DNA of 5,547 nucleotides, from contig CABQOJ010000087.1 of assembly GCA_902465775.1 (NCBI GenBank), positions 1 to 5,547 on the forward strand, in the 5' to 3' direction. The notes below the pieces were generated by a model that saw only the letters and a program-made list of their open reading frames with translations, had not been told where the DNA came from and made no database searches. Shown here in pieces: positions 1 to 5,547 of the stretch. The translations under genes were made by a program, and so were the position numbers. Within the stretch, counting starts at the first letter, position 1; each line of letters starts with the position of its first letter. The stretch comes from an uncultured Porphyromonas sp. Its GTDB lineage: Bacteria; Bacteroidota; Bacteroidia; Bacteroidales; Porphyromonadaceae.

Positions 1-734
1 ACGAGCGCACGGTAGTAGCGGAGCGGATCGGCGTCTGGTACGAAGAGCGCCTCACAAGGCTCACCCTCGAGGACATTGGGGCGCATCGTCGCTTGGTCGC
101 ATTCGGGGATATAGGGTGGGTTGCTCACCAAAAGGTTTATCGGGGGGAGCTTGGCGGGGATGCCTTTCCCCTGACACCAGGCGAAGAGGTCGCCACGGAA
201 GAGCTGGACGGCGACACCTGTCTGACGAACATTTTGCTCTGCATAGCCTAGCGCCTGCTCCGATTGATCCATCGCATAGAGGCTCCACTGAGGGCGCTCG
301 CTACCTATATAGATAGGTATGCAGGCAGAGCCACACCCCACGTCGAGGAGCCGCTGGGGAGCCGCCGTAGCGGGGTGACGAGCGAGGATCAGTTCGCACA
401 GCTCGGCCGTCTCGGGGCGTGGTATGAGCACCCCTCTGCCGACAGCCAGGTCGAAAGAGCCGAAGGGCGCCACCCCTAAGATGTACTGGATCGGCTCATC
501 GTGCGCCAGTCGCTCGAGGGCTTGGCAGAGCCAAGTGGCTTCCGTGTCGGACAATTGTCTAACTTTGCGGTCAAGCAGATAGTTTGTCTGGCTAAGCCCA
601 GTGATATGCTGCAGGAGCATCTCGCTCATAGCCTGACGCTCCCGCGCCTCGGCATAGTACCCAGGCAGCGCCTCCGCTATCGCTAGCGCCGCATCACGCA
701 GCGTCATACCAGCAACTATCATAGCTTCACTCAT
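1..734 (-). CDS. prmC: PrmC (HemK) release-factor N5-glutamine methyltransferase, 3' end cut by window edge
   Basis: An open frame runs from ATG at 734-732 to the left edge without a stop (244 complete codons). PrmC uses S-adenosylmethionine to methylate the glutamine of the GGQ motif in release factors RF1 and RF2 in the cytosol. Residues 1-80 form the helical N-terminal substrate-binding part. PIQYILG (81-87) and GVLIPRPET (101-109) are the family's linker signature. Motif I reads DVGCGSACIP (131-140), an acidic D156 probably binds the SAM ribose, and the catalytic NPPY lies at 205-208 (SNPPYIP). The following NVLEGEP and ALFVPDADPLRYYRAL (229-244) are typical of the C-terminal part. The family is usually about 280 residues, so roughly 35-40 are missing. 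In-frame ATGs at 722 and 707 are alternatives; 734 is preferred because it leaves a short normal leader. Motif I has Ala137 where Gly is usual. The gene is divergent from ribD. Confidence 0.93.
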   Translation of the reverse strand, partial: MSEAMIVAGMTLRDAALAIAEALPGYYAEARERQAMSEMLLQHITGLSQTNYLLDRKVRQLSDTEATWLCQALERLAHDEPIQYILGVAPFGSFDLAVGRGVLIPRPETAELCELILARHPATAAPQRLLDVGCGSACIPIYIGSERPQWSLYAMDQSEQALGYAEQNVRQTGVAVQLFRGDLFAWCQGKGIPAKLPPINLLVSNPPYIPECDQATMRPNVLEGEPCEALFVPDADPLRYYRAL

Positions 735-765
735 TTTGTAGCGACCTTTACTTAGATGAAACATA
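731..765. promoter_or_regulatory. Compact divergent prmC/ribD promoter region (candidate -7 boxes)
   Basis: The start codons of prmC (734, minus) and ribD (756, plus) are separated by 21 bp, so both promoters must overlap coding sequence. Against the Bacteroidales -7 consensus TAnnTTTG there is one near match on each strand: TCATTTTG at 731-738 on plus, for ribD, and TATGTTTC at 765-758 on minus, for prmC. Each differs from consensus at one base. I found no convincing -33 TTG at the expected distance for either, so these are weak candidates. No strong ribosome binding site is visible, which is usual for Bacteroidota. Confidence 0.25.
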
Positions 766-1772
766 CAGCACCTACCACACCAGACGAGATCTACATACAG
801 CGCTGTCTGCAACTCGCAGCCTTAGCGCAGGGGCGCACCAGTCCCAATCCGATGGTCGGCTCGGTAATCGTCTACAAAGATAAGATTATTGGCGAAGGTT
901 ACCACCATTATGCGGGGGCGCCGCATGCCGAAGTGATGGCGTGGCGCAGCGTCCCCGAGGAGCTGCGGGGCCTTATCGGCGAGGCGACCTGGTACGTGAG
1001 CCTTGAGCCTTGCGCTCACTACGGCAAGACACCACCCTGTGCGGAGCTCATTGCGGGGTTGCGACCTGCCCGAGTAGTTATCGCGATGCTGGATCCTTTT
1101 GCCAAAGTGGACGGACGTGGCGTGGCATGCCTTCGCGAAGCGGGCATCGAGGTCTCGGTCGGTTGCTTAGAGCAAGAAGCGATTGCGCTCAACCGCCACT
1201 TCCTCGTGGCGCAGACCTTAGGACGACCCTACGTCACGCTCAAGTGGGCCGAGAGTGCCGACCACTACATCGATCGCCTGCGTCACGATGCGAGCGAGGC
1301 TCCTTACATCTTTAGTTCGTCACTCCGACAGCGCTCAGTGCATCGTCTGCGTGGGCTCCACGACGCGATCTTGGTGGGGCATCACACGGCCGAGCTGGAC
1401 GACCCGCTCCTGACCAATCGCTCGGGTAGTGGTGGTCAGCCGATCCGTCTCCTCTGGTGTTACAGTCGTCTGCCTCGTCCGGAGCTACGTATGCTACAAG
1501 ACGCAACGGCACCAACGATCATACTCCTCCCGCCTGCTCTCCTCGAGCAAGTACCCGACGGTCAATACCCGCCTCACGTCTCCTGCCTCGCCACAACTGG
1601 CGAGGTGCGCGATCTGCTCACGCTCCTGCATAGTCAAGGCATCGAGTCGCTCCTCGTCGAGGGTGGCGCACAGGTCCTGCAGCGCTTCCTCGACGCAGGC
1701 CTCCACGACGAACTCAACGTCGAGCATGCCCCCGTTGAGCTCCACGACGGCGTCCCCGCCCCCAACGAGTAG
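756..1772 (+). CDS. ribD: RibD, bifunctional diaminohydroxyphosphoribosylaminopyrimidine deaminase / aminouracil phosphate reductase
   Basis: A 338-residue cytosolic enzyme carrying out the second and third steps of riboflavin synthesis from GTP: zinc-dependent deamination of the pyrimidine, then NADPH-dependent reduction of its ribosyl side chain. The deaminase domain covers about residues 10-145: TSPNPMVGSVIV (28-39), zinc ligands H57 and catalytic E59 in HAE, and C86 and C95 in PCAHYGKTPPC; DPFAKVDGRG follows at 113-122. The reductase domain covers about 157-330: RPYVTLKWAESAD (157-169), LRGLHDAILVGHHTAELDDPLLTNR, and LLVEGGAQVLQRFLDAGL near the end. The start at 756 fits the family, since the conserved region begins about ten residues in. 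The protein stops only a few residues after GVPAP, whereas relatives as I recall them have some 20-30 more; the +1 frame stays open from before this point to 1884. The gene is probably intact but its C-terminus is unusual. It is followed by a palindrome and a terminator. Confidence 0.94.
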   Translation: MKHTAPTTPDEIYIQRCLQLAALAQGRTSPNPMVGSVIVYKDKIIGEGYHHYAGAPHAEVMAWRSVPEELRGLIGEATWYVSLEPCAHYGKTPPCAELIAGLRPARVVIAMLDPFAKVDGRGVACLREAGIEVSVGCLEQEAIALNRHFLVAQTLGRPYVTLKWAESADHYIDRLRHDASEAPYIFSSSLRQRSVHRLRGLHDAILVGHHTAELDDPLLTNRSGSGGQPIRLLWCYSRLPRPELRMLQDATAPTIILLPPALLEQVPDGQYPPHVSCLATTGEVRDLLTLLHSQGIESLLVEGGAQVLQRFLDAGLHDELNVEHAPVELHDGVPAPNE

Positions 1773-1780
1773 CGGTTGTA

Positions 1781-1819
1781 GGGACGCACGGGAGTGTCTA
1801 GCGGATGGGCGTCCGTCCC
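1781..1819. repeat. REP-like imperfect palindrome just after the ribD stop
   Basis: GGGACGCACG (1781-1790) and CGTCCGTCCC (1810-1819) are inverted copies with a single mismatch and a 19-base loop. The left arm can instead pair upstream: GCGTCCC at 1750-1756, inside ribD, is the exact complement of GGGACGC at 1781-1787, and CAAC 1763-1766 pairs with GTTG 1775-1778, leaving the ribD stop in the loop. Palindromes of this GC-rich style are often dispersed intergenic repeats in Bacteroidales genomes; that this one is repeated elsewhere is inference, because only one copy lies in the window. It has no T-tract, so it is not a good terminator by itself. Confidence 0.4.
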
Positions 1820-1890
1820 CGTTAAAGGTTACACGTCTGATCACACCGATAGCTCCGATGCTTCTAGCTAGCCAACAGCCATAAAGAAAC

Positions 1891-1930
1891 AGTGAGGGAG
1901 ACCCATCCGTGAGTCTCCCTCGCTATTTTT
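1891..1930 (+). terminator. Intrinsic terminator of ribD, possibly bidirectional
   Basis: AGTGAGGGAGAC (1891-1902) pairs with GTCTCCCTCGCT (1913-1924) over 12 bp with one G-T wobble and a 10-base loop, followed directly by ATTTTT (1925-1930). This is a textbook rho-independent terminator for plus-strand transcription from ribD. On the minus strand the same hairpin lies about 45 bases past the korB stop and is followed by GTTTCTTTAT, a weaker U-rich tail, so it may also end the korAB transcript. A short extra stem, CACCT 1933-1937 with AGGTG 1943-1947, sits between it and korB. Confidence 0.8.
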
Positions 1931-1969
1931 ACCACCTTACGCAGGTGATGAGTAGGCTAAGAGGTCGCC

Positions 1970-3013
1970 TTACTTGATCTCCCACGTGTCCTCCGTCATG
2001 AGGAGCTCGCGGAGTGTGCGGACCTTGTTCTTTGCTTTTTGCTGATCGATCTGATCATGCACAGCCCAGTCGTAGGTCGGTCCCTCGACATCACGTATGA
2101 CGCCCATAGCGACGGGGAGGCCGTCGGCTGCGTTCATGGCAGCGAGCATCATATGTAGGAAGGGATTCGGCTCGTGTGCATCGTGCGTCAGCACGTCGTC
2201 GAGCGTGTAGCCATCCTCACCGATCGTCACGGCACGTAGCTTGAAGCCATCTAGGACGAGACCGCGCTCGTTGTTTTCGCCGAAGGTCATCTTCTCGCCA
2301 TGGCGCAGTACGATCGTTTTGTCAGCACGGACGGCGCGATCGCTAATAGAGGCGTGAGCACCGTTGTTGAAGATCATACAGTTCACCAGTACCTCTGTGA
2401 CAGCAAAGCCCTTGTGCTTAGCACCAGCTAGCAGGCAAGCGGTGAGCGTAGGCTGATCGACATCGAGCGAGCGAGCGAAGAAGTTGCCACGGGCACCCAT
2501 GACCAGCTCGGCTGGCTCAAAGGGATCCTCGACAGTTCCGTAAGGTGAGCTCTTGGTGACTAGACCACGAGGAGACGTAGGTGAGTACTGTCCCTTGGTC
2601 AGTCCATAGATGCGGTTGTTGAAGAGTACTTCGTTGATATCCACATTGCGTCGTACGGCATGGATGAAGTGGTTACCACCGATAGCGAGGCTATCGCCAT
2701 CGCCAGACATCAGCCATACGGTGAGATCGGGACGAGCCACCTTGACGCCCGTAGCGACGGCAGCACCACGACCATGTACGGTGTGGAAGCCGAAAGTACT
2801 CATATAATAAGGTAGTCGCGAGGAGCAACCGATACCTGAGACGACGACCGTCTCATCGGGAGCTATGTCTAGCTCAGCCATCGCCTTATGGACAGCAGCT
2901 AGGACACCGTGGTCGCCACAACCTGGGCACCACTTGACGGGTGATGCGTTTTTGAAATCCTTGGGGGCATAGCGTAGCGTGCCCTTCTCTAGATTACTAT
3001 TAGTTTCAATCAT
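1970..3013 (-). CDS. korB: KorB, 2-oxoacid (probably 2-oxoglutarate):ferredoxin oxidoreductase beta subunit
   Basis: The 347-residue beta subunit binds thiamine diphosphate and a [4Fe-4S] cluster and passes electrons from 2-oxoacid decarboxylation to ferredoxin. Candidate cluster cysteines match the pattern known for archaeal two-subunit enzymes: C29 and C32 in WCPGCG, C63 in GIGCSSR, and C212 in EVLVNCMIFNNG. The thiamine diphosphate/Mg2+ signature is GDGD (104-107), followed by NNRIYGLTKGQYSPTSP (132-148). Length and domain order are normal for the family. It lies 14 bp after korA on the same strand, so the two are almost certainly one transcript. The ATG at 3013 has no Shine-Dalgarno sequence (preceding bases AAACCACAACTGCT), as expected in this phylum. 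Substrate choice cannot be read from the sequence: 2-oxoglutarate is the usual assignment, but other 2-oxoacids are possible. Confidence 0.93.
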   Translation of the reverse strand: MIETNSNLEKGTLRYAPKDFKNASPVKWCPGCGDHGVLAAVHKAMAELDIAPDETVVVSGIGCSSRLPYYMSTFGFHTVHGRGAAVATGVKVARPDLTVWLMSGDGDSLAIGGNHFIHAVRRNVDINEVLFNNRIYGLTKGQYSPTSPRGLVTKSSPYGTVEDPFEPAELVMGARGNFFARSLDVDQPTLTACLLAGAKHKGFAVTEVLVNCMIFNNGAHASISDRAVRADKTIVLRHGEKMTFGENNERGLVLDGFKLRAVTIGEDGYTLDDVLTHDAHEPNPFLHMMLAAMNAADGLPVAMGVIRDVEGPTYDWAVHDQIDQQKAKNKVRTLRELLMTEDTWEIK

Positions 3014-3027
3014 AGCAGTTGTGGTTT

Positions 3028-4893
3028 TTACAGTTGCTCATTGAGTATCTCTTCAAAAGCAGCGACCAGCTTCTCCACCTTGAGTGGCTGACCCTGTACT
3101 TCGTTGTATTGATGGAACTTGACACCCTCCACCTTATTGCGTAGGAGCATAGCCATCTGACCGAGGTTTTGCTCAGCGACGACGACACGTGGGTAGCGAC
3201 GCATGATCTCCTCCGTGTTCTTAGGCATAGGATTGATAAAGGTAAGCTGCGTGTGTGCTACCTTGTGCCCCTTCTTGCGAAGGAGCTGGCAGGCATCACT
3301 CAGGTGCCCATAGGTACTACCCCAGCCAACGATCAGAAGGTCTGCATCCTCCACATCGCCCTCTACGGTGAGTGGTGGTATAACCTCAGCGATACGCTGT
3401 ATCTTATCATTTCTCTTGTGTACCATCAGGTCGTGGTTAGCACCATCCGTGCTGATAGCACCAGTCTTATTGTCCTTCTCCAAACCACCTGTACGGTATG
3501 GCAGAGCGCCAGGACCTGGCACTGACCAATAGCGTACGAGTGTCTCGGGATCACGCATATAAGGCATCCAAGGCTCCTCACCCTTGTACTGATCTACGTA
3601 ATGAGGCTTAATAGCGGGATACTGCTCGTAGTCGGGCAAGCGCCATGCGACAGAGCCGTTGCCTAGATAAGCATCCGACAGAAGGATCACTGGCGTCATA
3701 TGCTCGACGGCCAGCTTGACAGCCTCGTAAGCTGCATCAAAGCACTTAGAGGGAGAGGTGGGTGCTATGACCACTAGGGGTGACTCACCATTGCGTCCGA
3801 ACATAGCCTGCAGGAGGTCGGTCTGCTCCGACTTTGTAGGCATACCTGTCGAGGGACCTCCACGCTGTACGTCTACGACAACGAGCGGTAGCTCAGCGAT
3901 GACGGCGAGGTTGATCGCCTCACTCTTGAGAGCGACACCAGGGCCTGATGTAGAGGTGACACCTAGGCGACCTGCGTAGGAAGCTCCGATGGCAGTACAG
4001 ATACCAGCGATCTCATCCTCGGCCTGCATGGTGATTACGTCGAGAGACTTGTACTTAGCGAGGAAGTGTAGGATATCTGTGGCGGGAGTAATAGGATAAG
4101 ACCCGAGGAAGAGCTTGAGGCCAGCACGCTCTGCGCCTGCTATGAGTCCGAAAGCGGTAGCTTTATTGCCCGTTACATCTAGATATACGCCAGCCTCCTG
4201 TGGAGCGCCCTCGATAACGAAGGGAGTACCTACAGATGCGTGGGTATTAGCCGCATAAGAGTAACCTCCGTGGAGAGCTGCTATGTTGGCCTGGCGGATG
4301 ATCTCCTTCTTGGCAAACTTCTTGCTGATGAAGTGCTCAGCCTGATCGAGGGGTCGGTCAAAGAGCCACGACACGATACCCAGGGCAAACATGTTCTTGC
4401 ACCTTAGTCTCCCCCTAGCGTCCATATCTATATCCTTGAGCACCTCCTGAACCATCGTGCTGATGGGGCATGCGAGTACTCGGTCGGGGTTGAGCCCCAG
4501 CTCCTTGATGGGATCGTCCGTCTGGTAGAGAGCCTTCTTGAGGTCCTTCTCTCCGCAGGAGTCGCTATCGATGATGATGATCGAGTCGTGACGTAGGTTC
4601 TTCACATTGACCTTGAGTGCTGCAGCATTCATCGCCACCAGCACGTCGGCATAGTCTCCAGGCGTGTGGACTTGTTCACGGCCGATACGTACCTGAAAGC
4701 CCGATACACCAGCCAAAGTGCCTTGAGGAGCGCGGATCTCTGCAGGATAGTCAGGGAAGGTCGAGACCGAGTTGCCATACATCGCTGACATGTCAGAGAA
4801 GATGGTGCCCGTGAGTTGCATACCGTCACCCGAGTCGCCTGAGAAGCGTACCACTACCTCTTCAATAATTCTTTTGTTCGGTTTGTCTGTCAT
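3028..4893 (-). CDS. korA: KorA, 2-oxoacid (probably 2-oxoglutarate):ferredoxin oxidoreductase, fused gamma-alpha subunit
   Basis: A 621-residue partner of KorB. The complex converts a 2-oxoacid, CoA and oxidised ferredoxin to acyl-CoA, CO2 and reduced ferredoxin; with 2-oxoglutarate the product is succinyl-CoA, which suits amino-acid-fermenting anaerobes. Residues about 12-215 are the gamma domain (FSGDSGDGMQLTG at 17-29 is its glycine-rich loop; FPDYPAEIRAPQG at 46-58). Residues about 236-621 are the alpha part: YPITP (266-270), QAEDEIAG (290-297) with likely cofactor-contacting glutamates, TSGPG (315-319), and RGGPSTGMPTKSEQ (344-357) with the conserved substrate-side arginine. The C-terminal domain includes VGWGSTYG (522-529) and VVVAEQNLGQM (570-580). 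No ferredoxin-type CxxCxxC cluster is present, and no delta or ferredoxin gene lies next to it, so this is the two-subunit type. It is the first gene of the korA-korB unit. The ATG at 4893 puts the conserved gamma loop at the usual distance from the N-terminus. Confidence 0.93.
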   Translation of the reverse strand: MTDKPNKRIIEEVVVRFSGDSGDGMQLTGTIFSDMSAMYGNSVSTFPDYPAEIRAPQGTLAGVSGFQVRIGREQVHTPGDYADVLVAMNAAALKVNVKNLRHDSIIIIDSDSCGEKDLKKALYQTDDPIKELGLNPDRVLACPISTMVQEVLKDIDMDARGRLRCKNMFALGIVSWLFDRPLDQAEHFISKKFAKKEIIRQANIAALHGGYSYAANTHASVGTPFVIEGAPQEAGVYLDVTGNKATAFGLIAGAERAGLKLFLGSYPITPATDILHFLAKYKSLDVITMQAEDEIAGICTAIGASYAGRLGVTSTSGPGVALKSEAINLAVIAELPLVVVDVQRGGPSTGMPTKSEQTDLLQAMFGRNGESPLVVIAPTSPSKCFDAAYEAVKLAVEHMTPVILLSDAYLGNGSVAWRLPDYEQYPAIKPHYVDQYKGEEPWMPYMRDPETLVRYWSVPGPGALPYRTGGLEKDNKTGAISTDGANHDLMVHKRNDKIQRIAEVIPPLTVEGDVEDADLLIVGWGSTYGHLSDACQLLRKKGHKVAHTQLTFINPMPKNTEEIMRRYPRVVVAEQNLGQMAMLLRNKVEGVKFHQYNEVQGQPLKVEKLVAAFEEILNEQL

Positions 4894-5112
4894 AATTAGG
4901 ATGAATAAAAGGCGTAGGGCTCAACTCCTTGAGAGGGTGATTGAGCTAAACCTTCCTAGCAATAGATCCCTACATAAATTCTGTGTGCCATGGGCTCTGC
5001 GCCATCTCCTACAGCAACGGAGACCTGTGAGCAAATGCTAGAAATAGGGAACGCTAGCGACCACTCACCACTCCACCACCATGATCTGATAGACGGAGCC
5101 ACATAGACAGCA
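4894..5112 (-). other. Long untranslated leader of korA (no gene seen)
   Basis: If transcription starts just after the -7 box at 5113-5120, korA has a leader of about 210 nucleotides. I found no convincing small protein here on either strand. Near the start codon, the bases CTCAA at 4920-4924 can pair with TTGAG at 4929-4933. The slightly longer GCTCAA at 4919-4924 can instead pair with TTGAGC at 4941-4946, so the two hairpins exclude each other. Other weak stems are TCTCC/GGAGA (5005-5009 with 5019-5023) and GCTAG/CTAGC (5037-5041 with 5054-5058). None matches a riboswitch class that I recognise. The stretch may be regulatory or simply a long 5' UTR. Confidence 0.4.
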
Positions 5113-5120
5113 CAAAGGTA
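5113..5120 (-). promoter_or_regulatory. Candidate korA promoter, -7 box TACCTTTG
   Basis: On the minus strand the bases read TACCTTTG, an exact match to the Bacteroidales -7 consensus TAnnTTTG bound by the primary sigma factor. It is the only exact match I found between the glgA-like stop and the korA start. Transcription would begin a few bases downstream, near 5105-5108. No clear -33 TTG is visible at the usual spacing, which is common because that element is weakly conserved. The upstream terminator at 5202-5243 supports a new transcription unit starting here. Confidence 0.55.
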
Positions 5121-5201
5121 CGACTTATTTCCCTGATACTAGCCATTTTTAGGTATGAAAATGTGCGACATCTGCCCCTATCTGACGAAACCTCCTAATA
5201 T

Positions 5202-5243
5202 AGCGAAGCCCTTAGTGACCGATCGATCGCTAGGGGCTTCGCT
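5202..5243 (-). terminator. Hairpin terminator after the glgA-like gene
   Basis: AGCGAAGCCCTTAG (5202-5215) and CTAGGGGCTTCGCT (5230-5243) pair over 14 bp with a single G-T position and a 14-base loop. It begins 23 bases past the stop of the glgA-like gene in the direction of transcription. The tail on the minus strand is TATATTAGG, only moderately U-rich, but the stem is strong. The loop contains CGATCGATCG (5220-5229), itself a perfect palindrome. The hairpin separates the glgA-like gene from the korA promoter. Confidence 0.7.
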
Positions 5244-5266
5244 TTATATGTCGGAAAGGGAAGCTA

Positions 5267-5547
5267 TTACTCCGTAAAGCTACGGTAGAAGTCTACATAA
5301 GCCTCCGCGTGGTCTACCGCAGGACCAGGGTACTCCAGCACCTTGTGGTCAGGCTCCGAGCGAAGGTACTCAATGAGCTCGGGAGAGACCGACTCCTGAC
5401 CCAGGATCACACCATCTGAGTAGTGAATCGCCATACGACGTAGCGCATCTGGCGTCACCTCTCCCTGCAGCGGGTCGAGCATATCGCCCGTGATCTTGTC
5501 AAACTCAAGCTTCTTGATCAAGTCTTCGCCGACTTCGCCCTCCTCCT
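5267..5547 (-). CDS. glgA: C-terminal part of a probable glycogen/starch synthase (GT5, Bacteroidetes short type), 5' end cut by window edge
   Basis: The last 92 codons of a gene entering from the right edge and ending with TAA at 5269-5267. No start lies in the window; an in-frame TTG at 5521 is internal, as the frame continues upstream with acidic EEGEVGED. The visible part includes KLEFDKITGDML, LQGEVTPDALRRMAIHYSDGVI, SPELIEYLRS and a final AEAYVDFYRSF. This closely resembles the end of the short (about 270-residue) Bacteroidetes proteins annotated as glycogen or starch synthase, which carry the GT5 N-terminal Rossmann domain and would transfer glucose from a nucleotide-sugar to a growing glucan. 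The ADP-glucose-binding KxGG motif lies outside the window, so catalytic competence cannot be judged. A strong hairpin terminator follows. The identity rests on recognising the C-terminal pattern, so the product is less certain than for the other genes. Confidence 0.65.
   Translation of the reverse strand, partial: EEGEVGEDLIKKLEFDKITGDMLDPLQGEVTPDALRRMAIHYSDGVILGQESVSPELIEYLRSEPDHKVLEYPGPAVDHAEAYVDFYRSFTE

Noticed and set aside
116..686. Several plus-strand open frames of 61-71 codons in the left part
   Set aside because: All lie opposite prmC, whose minus-strand frame has the full set of family motifs.
1494..1844. Open frame of 116 codons on minus, antisense to ribD
   Set aside because: It overlaps strongly supported ribD coding sequence and gives no family resemblance; it is a shadow frame.
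1429..1884. Open frame of 151 codons on plus overlapping the end of ribD
   Set aside because: Serine-rich, low-complexity translation typical of an off-frame reading of GC-rich coding DNA. It has no recognisable domain and lies largely within ribD. It is mentioned only as the frame that stays open past the ribD stop.
3169..3525. Open frame of 118 codons on plus, antisense to korA
   Set aside because: It lies entirely within the well-supported C-terminal region of korA and has no recognisable domain.
4772..5041. Open frame of 89 codons on plus across the korA start and leader
   Set aside because: Half of it is antisense to korA, and the rest is basic, featureless sequence without a supporting start context or a recognised family.
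4894..5112. Thiamine pyrophosphate or other known riboswitch in the korA leader
   Set aside because: I looked for the conserved CTGAGA-type TPP core and similar signatures and did not find a convincing one; only weak stems are present.
1..5547. CRISPR array, insertion sequence, tRNA gene or defence system
   Set aside because: No direct repeats with regular spacers, terminal inverted repeats with a transposase, cloverleaf or effector-like genes were visible. Nearly all DNA is explained by housekeeping genes.

Overview
The window looks like chromosomal DNA from a Bacteroidota bacterium, most likely order Bacteroidales and plausibly a Porphyromonas-type anaerobe. The reasons are a fused gamma-alpha KorA plus KorB, a Bacteroidetes-type RibD (for example DPFAKVDGRG and IEHAP-like blocks), a C-terminus resembling the short Bacteroidetes glycogen/starch synthases, start codons without clear Shine-Dalgarno sequences, and a Bacteroidales-style -7 box (TAnnTTTG) upstream of korA. 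The genus is inferred from recognition by eye, not from a search.

Layout from left to right. (1) Positions 1-734, minus strand: the first 244 codons of prmC (release-factor glutamine methyltransferase), running off the left edge. (2) Positions 756-1772, plus strand: ribD, the bifunctional deaminase/reductase of riboflavin synthesis. It is divergent from prmC with only 21 bp between start codons. (3) Positions 1773-1969: a convergent intergenic region with a REP-like imperfect palindrome directly after the ribD stop and a strong hairpin terminator shared by the converging units. (4) Positions 1970-4893, minus strand: korA then korB in transcription order, 14 bp apart, encoding a two-subunit 2-oxoacid (probably 2-oxoglutarate):ferredoxin oxidoreductase. 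(5) Positions 4894-5266: no gene. It holds the long korA leader, a likely korA promoter at 5113-5120 and a hairpin terminator at 5202-5243. (6) Positions 5267-5547, minus strand: the last 92 codons of a probable glycogen/starch synthase, running off the right edge.

The genes are housekeeping and central metabolism: translation termination (PrmC), flavin synthesis (RibD), ferredoxin-linked 2-oxoacid oxidation giving acyl-CoA and reduced ferredoxin (KorAB), and storage polysaccharide (GlgA-like). They do not form one pathway. I see no mobile element, CRISPR array, tRNA or rRNA gene, toxin-antitoxin or defence system, and nothing amounting to a new biological system. The points most worth a second look are the unusual 3' end of ribD next to a palindrome, the long korA leader with competing hairpins, and the very tight prmC/ribD divergence.
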